A stretch of 64,000 nucleotides of DNA from Pseudomonas sp. MH9.2. Lineage in GTDB: Bacteria > Pseudomonadota > Gammaproteobacteria > Pseudomonadales > Pseudomonadaceae. The notes beneath the pieces are model-generated. The model was not told the origin of the DNA and ran no database searches. It was given only the letters and a program-made list of their open reading frames with translations. The translations under genes and the position numbers were made by a program. The stretch spans positions 2,542,001-2,606,000 of the forward strand of contig NZ_CP133784.1 of NCBI RefSeq assembly GCF_034353875.1, in the 5' to 3' direction. This document shows positions 17,563-27,885 of the stretch, in pieces (the first letter of the stretch is position 1; each line of letters starts with the position of its first letter).

Positions 17563-18162
17563 ATGCGCCGCCTGCTGCTCGCCCTGCCTTTTGCCCTGCT
17601 TCCACTGGCCATTGCTCATGCCGCCGAAGAAAAAGAGCATGCCAGTCTCGGCGCTCACGAGCACGGTGTCGCGCAGCTGGATATAGCACTCGACGGCAAG
17701 ACGCTGGAATTCGAGCTGCGCAGTCCTTCGATGAACATCGTTGGCTTCGAACATCCTGCCAGCACCGATGCAGACAAAGCCAAGGTCGCCGAGGCCCGCG
17801 AACTGCTGTTGAAGTCGCAGGCGCTGTTCAATCTGCCATTGGCGGCCAAGTGCGCAGTGATGACACAAAAACTGGAAAGCCCGCTGTTCGGCGACAAACC
17901 GGATGCCGACGATCATGATGACGACCATGAAGGCCATGATGATCACGCCAAGGGCGAAGGTGAAGAGCACCACCACGAGCACAGCGAGATCCATGCGCAT
18001 TACCAATTCATGTGCGACACACCGTCCGCACTGAAGAAGCTCGACCTGACGCAACTCTTCAAGACCTTCCCCGCCACCCATAAAATTCAGGTACAACTGA
18101 TCGCCCCGAGTGGTCAGCAGGGTGTTGAAGCAACGCCAGAAAACGCCACGCTGAAGTTCTGA
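17563..18162 (+). CDS. zrgA: periplasmic zinc-uptake protein, ZrgA/DUF2796 family
   Basis: A 199-residue protein with a signal peptide (MRRLLLALPFALLPLAIAHA). LGAHEHGVAQLDIALDGKTL opens the DUF2796 domain, and a long His/Asp/Glu-rich stretch lies at about residues 108-145 (DDHDDDHEGHDDHAKG, EEHHHEHSEIHAH). ZrgA proteins bind zinc or related metals in the periplasm for an associated ABC transporter. GGAG seven bases before the ATG decides the start. It is followed by ATPase, permease and DUF3299 genes with 0-24 base gaps, so the four form one operon, probably zinc-regulated. Confidence 0.85.
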   Translation: MRRLLLALPFALLPLAIAHAAEEKEHASLGAHEHGVAQLDIALDGKTLEFELRSPSMNIVGFEHPASTDADKAKVAEARELLLKSQALFNLPLAAKCAVMTQKLESPLFGDKPDADDHDDDHEGHDDHAKGEGEEHHHEHSEIHAHYQFMCDTPSALKKLDLTQLFKTFPATHKIQVQLIAPSGQQGVEATPENATLKF

Positions 18163-18186
18163 TAACCCCCGGTGGACACACCTCAA

Positions 18187-18897
18187 ATGACCCAAGCACT
18201 TATCGAGTTGTCCGATCTTGGCTTTTCCTGGCCCGGTCACGCACCGTTGTTGGATATCCCTGCATTTCGTCTGGAGCCAGGTGAAACCTTGTTCCTGAAA
18301 GGCCCCAGTGGCAGTGGCAAAACCACCTTGCTGGGGCTGTTGGGCGGCGTGCAGAAACCCAACCGAGGCAGCATTCGCCTGCTGGGTCAGGAGCTGACAC
18401 AACTATCAGCCGGAGGCCGCGACCGTTTCCGGGTCGATCACACCGGGTATATTTTTCAGCAGTTCAACCTGCTGCCGTTCTTGTCAGTGCGTGAAAACGT
18501 CGAGTTGCCCTGCCGCTTCTCTAAGCTGCGCACCGCGCGCGCGACCCAGCGCCATGGCAGTGTCGATCAGGCCGCCGCAACGCTGCTCGCGCATTTGGGC
18601 TTGAAAGACCCGGCACTCCTGAGTCGCCGCGCAGACTCGTTGTCCATCGGCCAGCAACAACGGGTCGCTGCGGCCCGGGCACTGATTGGCCAACCGGAAT
18701 TAGTCATCGCCGACGAACCAACGTCCGCACTGGACGCCGATGCCCGCGAGGCGTTTATTCGCCTGCTGTTCGCCGAGTGCCGCGACGCCGGAGCCAGTCT
18801 GTTGTTCGTCAGCCATGACCAAAGCCTAGCACCGCTGTTCGACCGTAACCTGTCGCTGTCCGAACTCAATCGCGCCGCCGTCGCCGCAGAGGTCTGA
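18187..18897 (+). CDS. ABC transporter ATP-binding protein of the zrg-type operon
   Basis: A 236-residue ATPase of the MacB/LolD class. Walker A is GPSGSGKTT (about residue 40), the Q-loop is YIFQQFNLLPFLS, the signature is a variant LSIGQQQRVA, and Walker B is LVIADEPTSALD, followed by the SHD switch histidine. It pairs with the FtsX-like permease next to it. ATG 18187 is preferred because GGTGGA lies ten bases upstream; a GTG at 18172 would add five residues. Confidence 0.9.
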   Translation: MTQALIELSDLGFSWPGHAPLLDIPAFRLEPGETLFLKGPSGSGKTTLLGLLGGVQKPNRGSIRLLGQELTQLSAGGRDRFRVDHTGYIFQQFNLLPFLSVRENVELPCRFSKLRTARATQRHGSVDQAAATLLAHLGLKDPALLSRRADSLSIGQQQRVAAARALIGQPELVIADEPTSALDADAREAFIRLLFAECRDAGASLLFVSHDQSLAPLFDRNLSLSELNRAAVAAEV

Positions 18898-18898
18898 G

Positions 18899-20164
18899 AT
18901 GTATTTGTTTCGCCTAGCCATGGCCAGTCTGGCTAACCGCCGATTCACGGCCTTTCTCACTGCATTCGCCATCGCCCTGTCAGTCTGTTTGTTGCTGGCC
19001 GTCGAGCGCGTGCGCACTGAAGCACGCGCCAGTTTTGCCAGCACCATCAGTGGCACCGACCTGATCGTCGGCGCCCGGTCTGGCTCGGTCAACCTGCTGC
19101 TGTATTCGGTGTTTCGCATCGGCAACGCCACCAACAATATCCGCTGGGACAGCTTCGAGCATTTCGCCAACGACCCTCACGTGAAGTGGGCGATCCCGAT
19201 TTCCCTCGGTGACTCCCACCGCGGCTATCGTGTCATGGGCACCAACGAGTCCTACTTCGAGCACTACCAGTTCGGCCGCCAGCAACATCTGGAGCTGGCC
19301 GACGGTCGTCCGTTTGCCACTGACCCTTTCGAAGTGGTGTTGGGCGCCGAAGTCGCCGACGCCTTGAAGTACAAGCTGGGCGATAAGCTGATACTGGCTC
19401 ACGGCGTCGCGGTCGTCAGTCTGGTCAAACACGACGACAAGCCGTTCACGGTGGTCGGGATTCTCAAACGCACCGGCACCCCGGTGGACCGCACGCTGCA
19501 CATCAGCCTCGGCGGCATGGAAGCGATTCATGTCGACTGGCACAACGGCGTACCGGCCCACGGCGCCGGGCGCGTCAGCGCTGATCAGGCACGCAACATG
19601 GACCTGACGCCGACAGCGATCACTGCATTCATGCTTGGCCTCAACAGCAAAATCTCGACCTTCGCCGTGCAGCGCGATATCAATGAGTTCCGGGGTGAAC
19701 CGATGCTGGCGATTCTGCCCGGCGTGGCCCTGCAGGAGCTCTGGAGCCTGATGGGCACCGCCGAAAAAGCGCTGTTCGTGATTTCGCTGTTCGTGGTGCT
19801 GACCGGGTTGATCGGGATGCTTACGGCAATCCTGACCAGCCTCAATGAAAGAAGGCGCGAAATGGCGATCCTGCGTTCGGTAGGCGCTCGCCCCTGGCAT
19901 ATCGCAAGCTTGTTGATTCTCGAAGCCTTCGCTCTGGCCTTGACTGGCGTGGTCAGCGGCCTGGTCCTGCTGTACGTTGGAATCGCGGGCGCTCAGGGTT
20001 ACGTGCAGTCCAATTACGGCCTGTTCTTGCCGCTGTCGCTGCCCACTGAATACGAGTGGACCCTGCTCGGTGGTATCCTCTGCGCCGCGCTGTTGATGGG
20101 CACCGTGCCAGCTTGGCGCGCGTACCGCCAATCGTTGGCTGACGGCCTGTCGATTCGTTTATGA
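18899..20164 (+). CDS. ABC transporter permease, MacB/FtsX type, of the zrg-type operon
   Basis: A 421-residue membrane protein. A first transmembrane helix (FTAFLTAFAIALSVCLLLAV) is followed by a large periplasmic domain (about residues 45-275). Three more helices cluster at the C-terminus (ALFVISLFVVLTGLIGMLTA, IASLLILEAFALALTGVV, LLGGILCAALLMGTV), with the cytoplasmic coupling helix ERRREMAILRSVGA. This is the MacB/LolC topology, which moves substrates mechanically rather than through a classical importer channel. It starts one base after the ATPase stop. Confidence 0.9.
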   Translation: MYLFRLAMASLANRRFTAFLTAFAIALSVCLLLAVERVRTEARASFASTISGTDLIVGARSGSVNLLLYSVFRIGNATNNIRWDSFEHFANDPHVKWAIPISLGDSHRGYRVMGTNESYFEHYQFGRQQHLELADGRPFATDPFEVVLGAEVADALKYKLGDKLILAHGVAVVSLVKHDDKPFTVVGILKRTGTPVDRTLHISLGGMEAIHVDWHNGVPAHGAGRVSADQARNMDLTPTAITAFMLGLNSKISTFAVQRDINEFRGEPMLAILPGVALQELWSLMGTAEKALFVISLFVVLTGLIGMLTAILTSLNERRREMAILRSVGARPWHIASLLILEAFALALTGVVSGLVLLYVGIAGAQGYVQSNYGLFLPLSLPTEYEWTLLGGILCAALLMGTVPAWRAYRQSLADGLSIRL

Positions 20165-20175
20165 GGACATCTATC

Positions 20176-20712
20176 ATGTCGCGCCCACTGCTTGCGCTGT
20201 TGCTGCTGATCGCGCCCTTACTGGTCACGACGCCACTCTTGGCTGCGCCGCCAAAGGACTTGACCTGGGCGCAGATGATTCCGCCAGACGCCCCGGTGAT
20301 CGCCCCACAAACGGCGCCGATCCATAACTTGTCCGGCATGGCCGATGCGTTGTCTGCCGAAGCCGCGCCTGCTGCAAAGCAGCAATCGCCGTCCGCACCC
20401 GTGGTCAATTCACTGGACGGTCAACAGATCAGGTTGCCAGGTTATATCGTGCCACTGGAAGTCAGCGAAGAAGGTCGGGCCACCGAGTTTTTGCTGGTGC
20501 CCTACTTCGGGGCCTGCATCCACGTACCGCCACCGCCCTCTAATCAGATCGTCCATGTCACCAGTAAGGTCGGCGTAAAACTCGATGAGTTGTATCAGCC
20601 TTACTGGATCGAAGGCACGATGAAGGTCGAAGCCTCCACCAGCGAACTGGCCGATGCAGGCTACAAAATGGAGGCCGACAAGATTTACGTCTATGAGTTG
20701 CCTGAGTCCTGA
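20176..20712 (+). CDS. DUF3299 exported protein, last gene of the zrg-type operon
   Basis: A 178-residue protein with a signal peptide (MSRPLLALLLLIAPLLVTTPLLAA). The DUF3299 domain contains LPGYIVPLEV, FLLVPYFGACIHVPPPPSN and a C-terminal PYWIEGTMKVE strand; the Cys-Ile-His-Val-Pro motif suggests metal binding. GAGG eight bases before the ATG at 20176 favours this start over the ATG at 20161 that overlaps the permease stop. Linked to DUF2796 and ABC genes, it probably helps metal delivery, but no activity is established here. Confidence 0.85.
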   Translation: MSRPLLALLLLIAPLLVTTPLLAAPPKDLTWAQMIPPDAPVIAPQTAPIHNLSGMADALSAEAAPAAKQQSPSAPVVNSLDGQQIRLPGYIVPLEVSEEGRATEFLLVPYFGACIHVPPPPSNQIVHVTSKVGVKLDELYQPYWIEGTMKVEASTSELADAGYKMEADKIYVYELPES

Positions 20713-20816
20713 TATTTTTTTGCCTCATGGCAATTTCATTGCGCTGGGTCAAAAGGACCCATCCATGCACGCCCTATCATTAGCCATCGCCACAACTAAT
20801 GTCTAATGGAGCAATC

Positions 20817-21485
20817 ATGCACAAGTCACTGCTCAGCGCGTCCCTGTTCGCGCTAGCGCTCAGCGCACCTCTCGTCCACGCCCACGAAGCCGGTGACATC
20901 ATCGTCCGTGCGGGTGCGGCAAGAGTTTCCCCAGATGACTCTAGCGGAAATCTGAAACTCGACGGTACTAAAATTTCGGGCACGAAAGCGACCGTAGACG
21001 GCGATACTCAGCTCGGTCTCGCAGTGGCTTACATGCTCACCAACCACTTCGGCCTTGAGTTGCTGGCGGCTACGCCGTTCAAACACACCGTTGCAGTTAA
21101 AGGCCTCGGCGCGCTGGATGGCAAGCTTGCAGACATCAAAGAATTGCCACCGACCTTGTCGTTGCAGTACTACCCGATGGAATCTACATCCAAGTTCCAG
21201 CCTTACGCTGGCATCGGCTTGAACTACACCATGTTCTTCGGCTCAGACTTGACCAGCGAACGCAAGGATCAAGGCTTCAGCAACCTGAAACTGAAAAATT
21301 CCGTCGGTTTGGCCGGTCAAATTGGCGCGGATTACATGCTGACAGACCACATTATGCTTAACGCCTCGGTCTGGTATATCGATATCAACACCACAGCAAC
21401 CACAGACCTGGGTGCTAACCGCGTCAAGGTCAATGTTGACGTTGATCCATGGGTTTACATGGTTGGTGTCGGTTACAAGTTCTAA
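20817..21485 (+). CDS. ompW: outer-membrane protein OmpW
   Basis: A 222-residue eight-stranded beta-barrel of the OmpW/AlkL family, associated with passage of small hydrophobic molecules across the outer membrane. It has a signal peptide ending LVHAHEAG, the GDIIVRAGAARVSPDD opening, PPTLSLQYYPM and PYAGIGLNYTMFF family signatures, and a C-terminal aromatic residue (VGVGYKF) needed for barrel assembly. GGAG lies five bases before the ATG at 20817. It stands alone, with a small GGGTC/GACCC hairpin at 20745-20761 in its leader. Confidence 0.93.
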   Translation: MHKSLLSASLFALALSAPLVHAHEAGDIIVRAGAARVSPDDSSGNLKLDGTKISGTKATVDGDTQLGLAVAYMLTNHFGLELLAATPFKHTVAVKGLGALDGKLADIKELPPTLSLQYYPMESTSKFQPYAGIGLNYTMFFGSDLTSERKDQGFSNLKLKNSVGLAGQIGADYMLTDHIMLNASVWYIDINTTATTDLGANRVKVNVDVDPWVYMVGVGYKF

Positions 21486-21506
21486 CGCGCCCCGAAAGGC
21501 ACGTAT

Positions 21507-21535
21507 AAAAAAGGCACCTTCGCGGTGCCTTTTTT
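21507..21535. terminator. bidirectional terminator between ompW and the epimerase gene
   Basis: GGCACC (21513-21518) and GGTGCC (21524-21529) flank a TTCGC loop, with an A-run before and a T-run after, so it can end transcription from both converging genes. Confidence 0.92.
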
Positions 21536-21546
21536 GCGTCAGCGAA

Positions 21547-22476
21547 TTAACGCCCGAGCAAGCGCGCCAGACCGACGCTGAGTGGCGTTGGCTCAGGGAA
21601 CTTGAAGCGTTCAAGCAAGCGTCGATTGTTGGCCCGTGAATGGCGGATATCACCGGAGCGCGCCGGCAGGTAGGTGATTGCAGGCAATTCACCCAGCACC
21701 TGCGACAAAGCCATCAACAACTGATTCAACGTGGTGGCCTGATTGAGGCCAACGTTGATTGCGCCTGCCTCGACATCCGGCAGTTCCAGCGCCTGCACCA
21801 GTATCGACGCCAGATCGCCGACATAGACAAAATCCCGGGTCTGTTCACCGTCGCCGAAAATCGCGATCGGCAGCCCTTTTTCAGCACGTTCGCAAAAAAT
21901 GCTGATCACCCCGGAATAAGGCGAAGACGGATCCTGACGCGGACCAAAGATATTGAAAAAACGGAACACCACCGGTTCCAGACCATGCTGGCGACGGTAG
22001 AAATCCAGGTAGTACTCGCTCGACAGCTTGTCCGCCGCATAGGGCGTCAAGGGTGCCTTGGGCGTGTCTTCGAGAATTGACTCACCTTCGCCATTATTGC
22101 CATAAACAGCAGCACTGGAGGCGAACAACACACGTTTGATCCCCGCCTGCCGCATGGCCTCGCAAACGTTCAGGGTGCCGACAAAGTTACTTTGGTGCGT
22201 GCGCACCGGGTCGTCCACCGACGCTTGCACCGATGCCACCGCCGCGAGGTGCGCAACAGCCTGGCAGCCTATGGCAGCGCGCGCGACCAATGCCGCATCG
22301 GCGACATCGCCTTCGATCAATTCAACGCGCGGATTATCCAGCGGCAGATTACTGCGTTTGCCGGTGGACAGGTCGTCCAGAACACGTACCGCATAACCCT
22401 TGTCGAGCAAGGCATCAACCAGGTGCGAGCCAATGAAGCCGGCGCCGCCGGTGACTAAGACAGGTGCATCAACCAT
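21547..22476 (-). CDS. NAD-dependent nucleotide-sugar epimerase/dehydratase (GalE/WbpP-like SDR)
   Basis: The 309-residue extended SDR starts MVDAPVLVTGGAGFIGSHLV, with the GxxGxxG NAD site. The catalytic Ser/Tyr/Lys set is intact (FASSAAVYG; YAADK), and FRFFNIFGPRQDP and GDGEQTRDFVYVGDLA are typical of UDP-sugar 4-epimerases and 4,6-dehydratases. It likely modifies a UDP- or GDP-sugar for surface polysaccharide, but the sugar cannot be named. Its start overlaps the upstream reductase-like gene by eight bases, so the two are co-expressed. Confidence 0.88.
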   Translation of the reverse strand: MVDAPVLVTGGAGFIGSHLVDALLDKGYAVRVLDDLSTGKRSNLPLDNPRVELIEGDVADAALVARAAIGCQAVAHLAAVASVQASVDDPVRTHQSNFVGTLNVCEAMRQAGIKRVLFASSAAVYGNNGEGESILEDTPKAPLTPYAADKLSSEYYLDFYRRQHGLEPVVFRFFNIFGPRQDPSSPYSGVISIFCERAEKGLPIAIFGDGEQTRDFVYVGDLASILVQALELPDVEAGAINVGLNQATTLNQLLMALSQVLGELPAITYLPARSGDIRHSRANNRRLLERFKFPEPTPLSVGLARLLGR

Positions 22477-23353
22477 GACGATAATAACGGTCCAGTAGGC
22501 TTGGCAGACCCGCACGCCAAGCACGAGGCTTGATGCCAAAGGTATGAAGGATTTTCTTGCAGGCCAGCACCCCGTGTTGCGGCTCTTCGCTGGCATCGGG
22601 ACTCGCGGCGTGAGCCCGCGCGGTTGGAGCTTCGATGGCCAGTGGGTGCAACAACCTCGCTTCGGTCAGGATCGCCTGCCCCAACGCCAGTGGCGTGGTC
22701 GCTTCGTGGCCTGCGTAGTGATAGGTGCCCCACAGCGGCGCCGCACAATCGAGTTGTTTGAGCACGGAAATAATTACCCGCGCCGCATCATCGACCGGTG
22801 TCGGATTACCGCGACGGTCATCGGCCATCGGTATTTCTTCAGTCAACTCAGCCCGTGCAAGGAAACGTCCGAGCACACCATCCCGGCTGTCATCGAGCAA
22901 CCAACCGAAACGCAGCAGCACATGTTGCGGGCAGGTCGCGCGCACGCTTTGTTCGATGCGCCACAACGCCTGACCGCGCTGACCCAATGGTATCGGTTCG
23001 TCTTTTTCGCTGTAGGCGGTTGCTCGCGAGCCATCGAATACTCGATAGCTGGACGGTTGCAACAGCACGATATTGTGGTGCTGGCACAGTTCGGCAAGGC
23101 GCTCGACAGAGCGTTCCTGGACAGCCAAACGTGCCTCGCTCACTGTCTCCGCCTGAAACCAGTCGAAGTAGTAAGCAAGATTGATCAAGGCATCGGGGCG
23201 GGTGTCGTCGAGCAGTTGCGTCAGGCTCGCAGCGTCCCAACCGGCTTCCGGTGGACGTGGCGCGAGGAAACCAATGTCTTCCTCGGCACCCAGACGAATC
23301 AGCGCCTGCCCGAGGGCATTCCCGCCGCCCAACAGCATAAGGCGCATTCGCAT
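22469..23353 (-). CDS. RmlD-like SDR protein with degenerate catalytic motif
   Basis: A 294-residue protein of the RmlD (dTDP-4-dehydrorhamnose reductase) superfamily: GGGNALGQALI near the N-terminus, LLDDTRPDALINLAYY, and SSYRVFDGSRATAYSEKDEPIPLG. Where RmlD has the active-site YGxxK, this protein reads RGQAL, so the tyrosine and lysine seem lost. It may bind a nucleotide sugar or NAD(P) without catalysing reduction, or act with the overlapping epimerase. Starts at 23353 and 23347 are both possible. The alignment was made by eye. Confidence 0.8.
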   Translation of the reverse strand: MRMRLMLLGGGNALGQALIRLGAEEDIGFLAPRPPEAGWDAASLTQLLDDTRPDALINLAYYFDWFQAETVSEARLAVQERSVERLAELCQHHNIVLLQPSSYRVFDGSRATAYSEKDEPIPLGQRGQALWRIEQSVRATCPQHVLLRFGWLLDDSRDGVLGRFLARAELTEEIPMADDRRGNPTPVDDAARVIISVLKQLDCAAPLWGTYHYAGHEATTPLALGQAILTEARLLHPLAIEAPTARAHAASPDASEEPQHGVLACKKILHTFGIKPRAWRAGLPSLLDRYYRHG

Positions 23354-23553
23354 AGAGTCAGCAGGCTCGGTGTCAGAATCAGTTCAAAAAGAGTCAAAAA
23401 ACGTCTGCAAACATAACACGTTGGAACCTATCCCCCAAGAGGTGCAAGGCCTGCCGGGGTTTGCAGCCGTGCCAGCCCAGACAAGTGATCCCGCAGATCG
23501 GGCCAATCCTGCGCCCTCTTGCATCTTGATCACGCCGCCCGCATAAATCACTG

Positions 23554-26500
23554 ATGACTCTTCTCAGCCTTCCGGACCCGGTTCTGGGCGCGTTCCACCC
23601 CGCCGTCAGTGCCTGGTTTCACAGCACATTCCCGGCGGTGACGGCCGCGCAGGCGCAGGCGTGGCCGCTGATCAAGGCGCGGCGTTCGACCTTGATCGCC
23701 GCGCCCACCGGCTCCGGCAAAACCCTGACCGCCTTCCTTGCGGTACTCGACGATCTGGTGCATCAGGGCCTGAAGCATGGCGGCGAGCTGCCAGACCAGA
23801 CGTTTGTGGTCTACGTGTCGCCGCTCAAGGCGTTGTCCAATGACATCCAGATCAACCTGCAGAATCCGCTGACCGGCATCACCGAACAATTGGCGCGCAT
23901 GGGCCTTCCCGAACTGCACATCAGCACTGCCGTACGCACCGGCGATACACATCAAAAAGAACGCACGGCGATGCGCAAGACCGCGCCGCATATTCTGGTG
24001 ACCACCCCCGAATCCCTGTATGTGTTGCTCGGTTCGGACTCAGGTCGGCGCATGCTCGCCAGCACCCGTACAGTGATCGTCGATGAAATCCACGCAATTG
24101 CCTCAAGCAAACGCGGCAGTCATCTGGCGTTGAGCCTGGAGCGATTACAGGCGCTGTGCCCCGAGCCGTTGCTGCGCATCGGTCTGTCCGCCACGCAAAA
24201 ACCCATCGAACGCGTCTCACGCTTTCTAGTGGGCAGCGATCCAGTCGAACGGCCCTGCGCAATTATCGATATCGGTCACGCCCGCCCACGCGATTTGGGG
24301 ATCGAGGTGCCACCTGTGCCACTGGGCGCGGTCATGGCCAACGATGTCTAGGAGTTGGTGTACGACCGCCTGGCGCAACTGGCCCGCGAGCATCGGACCA
24401 CGCTGATTTTCGTCAACACCCGGCGCATGGCCGAGCGCATGGCCCGGCACTTGAGTGAGCGTCTTAGCAAACACGCCGTCGCCGCACACCACGGGAGCAT
24501 GGCGAAAGAACATCGACTGGACGCCGAACAACGCCTCAAGCGTGGCGACTTGCAGGTGCTGATTGCCACTGCATCGCTGGAGTTGGGCATCGATATCGGT
24601 GACGTCGATCTGGTCTGCCAGATTGCATCGCCACGCTCCATCTCGGGGTTCCTGCAACGGGTCGGCCGCTCCGGGCATCAGGTCGGCGGCACGCCAAAAG
24701 GCCGCTTGTTCGCCACGTCACGCGACGACTTGATCGAATGCACCGCACTGCTCGATTGCGTGCGGCGTGGCGAACTCGACACCGTGATCATCCCCCACGC
24801 GCCACTGGATGTGTTGGCGCAGCAGATCATCGCCGAAGTCAGTTGCCAGGAATGGCAGGAGCAAGCGCTGCTGGACATGATCCGCAAGGCCTCGCCCTAC
24901 GCCACCCTTGATGACCAACATTATCAGGCGCTGCTGCGCATGCTCGCCGAAGGTTACAGCGGCCGTCAGGGCGTACGCAGTGCCTACCTGCACCGCGACG
25001 CGTTGACTCGCACCCTGCGCGGGCGACGTGGCAGCAAACTGACCGCTATCACCAGCGGCGGCACGATTCCGGACAACGCCGATTACAGCGTCATACTGGA
25101 ACCGCAAGCCCTGAACATTGGCACGGTGAACGAAGACTTTGCCGTGGAAAGCATCGCTGGCGATATCTTCCAGCTGGGCAATACCTCATACCGCATCCTG
25201 CGCATTGAAACCGGTCGGGTGCGGGTCGAGGATGCGCAGGGCCAGCCACCGAACATCCCGTTCTGGCTCGGTGAAGCACCGGGGCGCAGTGCCGAGCTGT
25301 CGTTTGCCGTGGCGCGCCTGCAAGCGCAGATCGATGAGCTACTCAGCGCCAGCCCCGGCGATCTACAGCCGTGCATCGACTGGCTGATCGGTACCCTCGG
25401 ACTCGATCTGGCCAGCGCCGGGCAAGTGGTCGATTACCTGGCGCGAGCCCGCCTGGCGTTGGGCGCCTTGCCGTCGCAAGACACCCTGATCATGGAGCGC
25501 TTCTTCGATGAGTCGGGAGGCACGCAACTGATCATCCACACGCCGTACGGCAGCCGCGTCAATCGCGCGTGGGGCCTGGCGTTGCGCAAACGCTTTTGCC
25601 GCACCTTCAATTTCGAGCTGCAAGCCGCCGCCAGCGAAGACGCTATCGTGCTGTCGCTATCGACCAGCCACAGCTTCGAGCTGGATGAGGTTTGGCGTTA
25701 TCTGAACGCCAACAGCGCCGAGCATCTGCTGATTCAGGCCGTACTCGATGCGCCATTGTTTGGCGTGCGCTGGCGCTGGAACGCCAGCACCGCGCTGGCC
25801 CTGCCGCGCTACGTCGGAGGACACAAGGTCGCGCCGCAAATACAACGGATGAAAAGTGAAGACCTGATCGCGACCGTGTTTCCCGATCAGATCGCGTGCC
25901 TGGAGAATGTGGTCGGTGAACGTGAAATCCCCGATCACCCACTGATCGAACAAACCCTCGACGACTGCCTGCACGAGGCCATGGATTGCGAAGGCTGGCT
26001 GGCGCTGCTGCGGCGCATGGAACAGGGCCAGGTGCGGTTGATCAGCCTTGACCTCCCCGCGCCCTCGCCCCTCGCGGCGGAAATTCTCAGTGCGCGACCT
26101 TACGCCTTTCTTGACGATGCACCCTTGGAGGAGCGCCGCACGCAGGCGGTGCTCAACCGGCGCTGGAGCGACCCGCAATCAACCGATGACTTGGGCGCAC
26201 TGGACGCTGACGCGATTGTTGCAGTGTGTGAGGAAGCATGGCCGCAGCCGCAAAACATTGATGAGATGCACGAGGCGTTGATGAGCCTGAGTTGCATCAG
26301 CGGTGCCGAAGCACGTCAACATCCACACTGGCTGGCGTGGCTGGAAACCCTGGCAACTTCCGGGCGCGCAACACGCCTGCAGGTCAGCCCCGAGCATGCG
26401 TTGTGGCTGACACTGGAACGTTTGACGTGCCTGCGCGCGGTTTATCCACAGGCAGAAATGCATCCGTCGTTGCAGGCGCTGCCCGGTTTCGATGACCGCT

Positions 26501-27876
26501 GGAACGAAGACGAGGCCACGCTGGAAATCGTTCGGGCGCGCCTCGGTGGCTTAGGCCCGTTACCGCTGCATGAGATCGCCGAGCCCCTGGCCTTGCCCAT
26601 CGCCAACGTGGCACAGGCGCTGGCTCGACTGGAAGGCGAAGGGTACGTGCTGCGCGGACGATTCAGCCCCGGCGCGACCGAGGATCAATGGTGCGAACGC
26701 CATCTACTGGCGCGCATTCATCGCTATACCGTCAAACGCTTGCGCCGGGAAATCGAACCGGTGTCGCTACAGGATTTCATGCGCTTTTTATTCGACTGGC
26801 AGCACCTGTCCAGCACCACCCGCAGCCAGGGAAAAGCCGCATTGCCCGAGATCGTGAATCAACTCGAAGGCTATTCGGCGGCTGCCAGCACCTGGGACAG
26901 TGACATTCTTCCGGCCCGACTCAAGGACTATTCGCTGACCTGGCTCGACGAGTTGTGCCGCTCGGGCAAAGTGGTGTGGACGCGATTGGCGCCGCGCAAT
27001 AAAGCTGGCGCTGCAGCATTGCGCAGTACGCCTATCGTGCTGCTGCCCCGAAACCAGGTGAATCTGTGGAGTGAGCTGACCGAGCAGCCTTCGCCTGCAG
27101 CGTTATCCCTGCGAGCGCAGAAAGTTCACGCAGCATTGGTCAGTCATGGCGCACTGTTCTTCGATGAGCTGCTGCACGAAGCCCATCTACTGCGCACCGA
27201 ACTGGAAACCGCATTACAGGAGTTAGTCGGTGCCGGGCTGGTGAACGCCGACAGCTTTGCCGGCCTGCGCGCCTTGATCACTCCCGCCAGCAAACGCTCT
27301 GCACACACCAGCCGCCGCAACCGTGGCGCGTTTATTGGGGGCATGGACGATGCCGGTCGCTGGGCCTTGCTCCGCCGTTCACCTGCGCCAGCCCCCAGTA
27401 ACACCCCTAGACCGCAACAGACTGCCGCGCCGACCCTGGAACATATCGCCATGACCCTGCTGCGCCGATACGGCGTGGTGTTCTGGCGCTTGCTGGAGCG
27501 CGAGGCCGATTGGTTGCCCAGCTGGCGCGAACTCTTGCGCACCTTCCATCGACTGGAAGCACGTGGCGAGATTCGAGGGGGGCGATTTGTCAGCGGCCTG
27601 GCGGGCGAGCAGTTCGCCTTGCCTGAAGCCATTCCGCTGCTACGGGAAATCCGTAAACGCCCGCTCGACGGTAGCCTGATAAGCCTGTGCGGGGCCGACC
27701 CACTGAATCTGGTCGGCACGCTGTTACCCGGCAGCAAAGTCCCGACACTGGCCGGTAACCGCCTGATCTACCGCGATGGCATCCCGGCAGCAGCGATCAT
27801 TTCCGGTAAACCACAGTATTGGTTGGAGCTGGATTCGGTGACGGCGGCACAGATAAGGGATCGGTTGTTGCACTGA
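23554..27876 (+). pseudogene. lhr: Lhr-type superfamily 2 DNA helicase interrupted by an in-frame amber codon
   Basis: Read through the TAG at 24349-24351 the protein has about 1440 residues, the full length of Lhr. Lhr is a 3'-5' helicase implicated in DNA repair. RecA domain 1 has Walker A (APTGSGKT, near residue 50), DEIHAI and LSATQ; RecA domain 2 has LIFVNTRRMAERMARHL and QRVGRSGHQVGG; winged-helix and long Lhr C-terminal domains follow. The stop falls between the two RecA domains, after ...VMANDV and before ELVYDRL, where family members usually have Trp, so a TGG to TAG change is likely. Everything else is open and conserved. Either a recent null allele or a base-call error. Confidence 0.88.
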
Positions 27877-27885
27877 CCCAAGCGT

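Noticed and set aside
18980..20131. 383-codon minus-strand frame opposite the zrg-type permease
   Set aside because: An antisense shadow typical of GC-rich DNA; composition is non-protein-like (His/Gln/Asp rich without pattern).
24340..24360. programmed recoding of the lhr TAG (pyrrolysine or readthrough)
   Set aside because: Pyrrolysine machinery is not expected in Pseudomonas and no conserved context is visible; a point mutation or base-call error is simpler.
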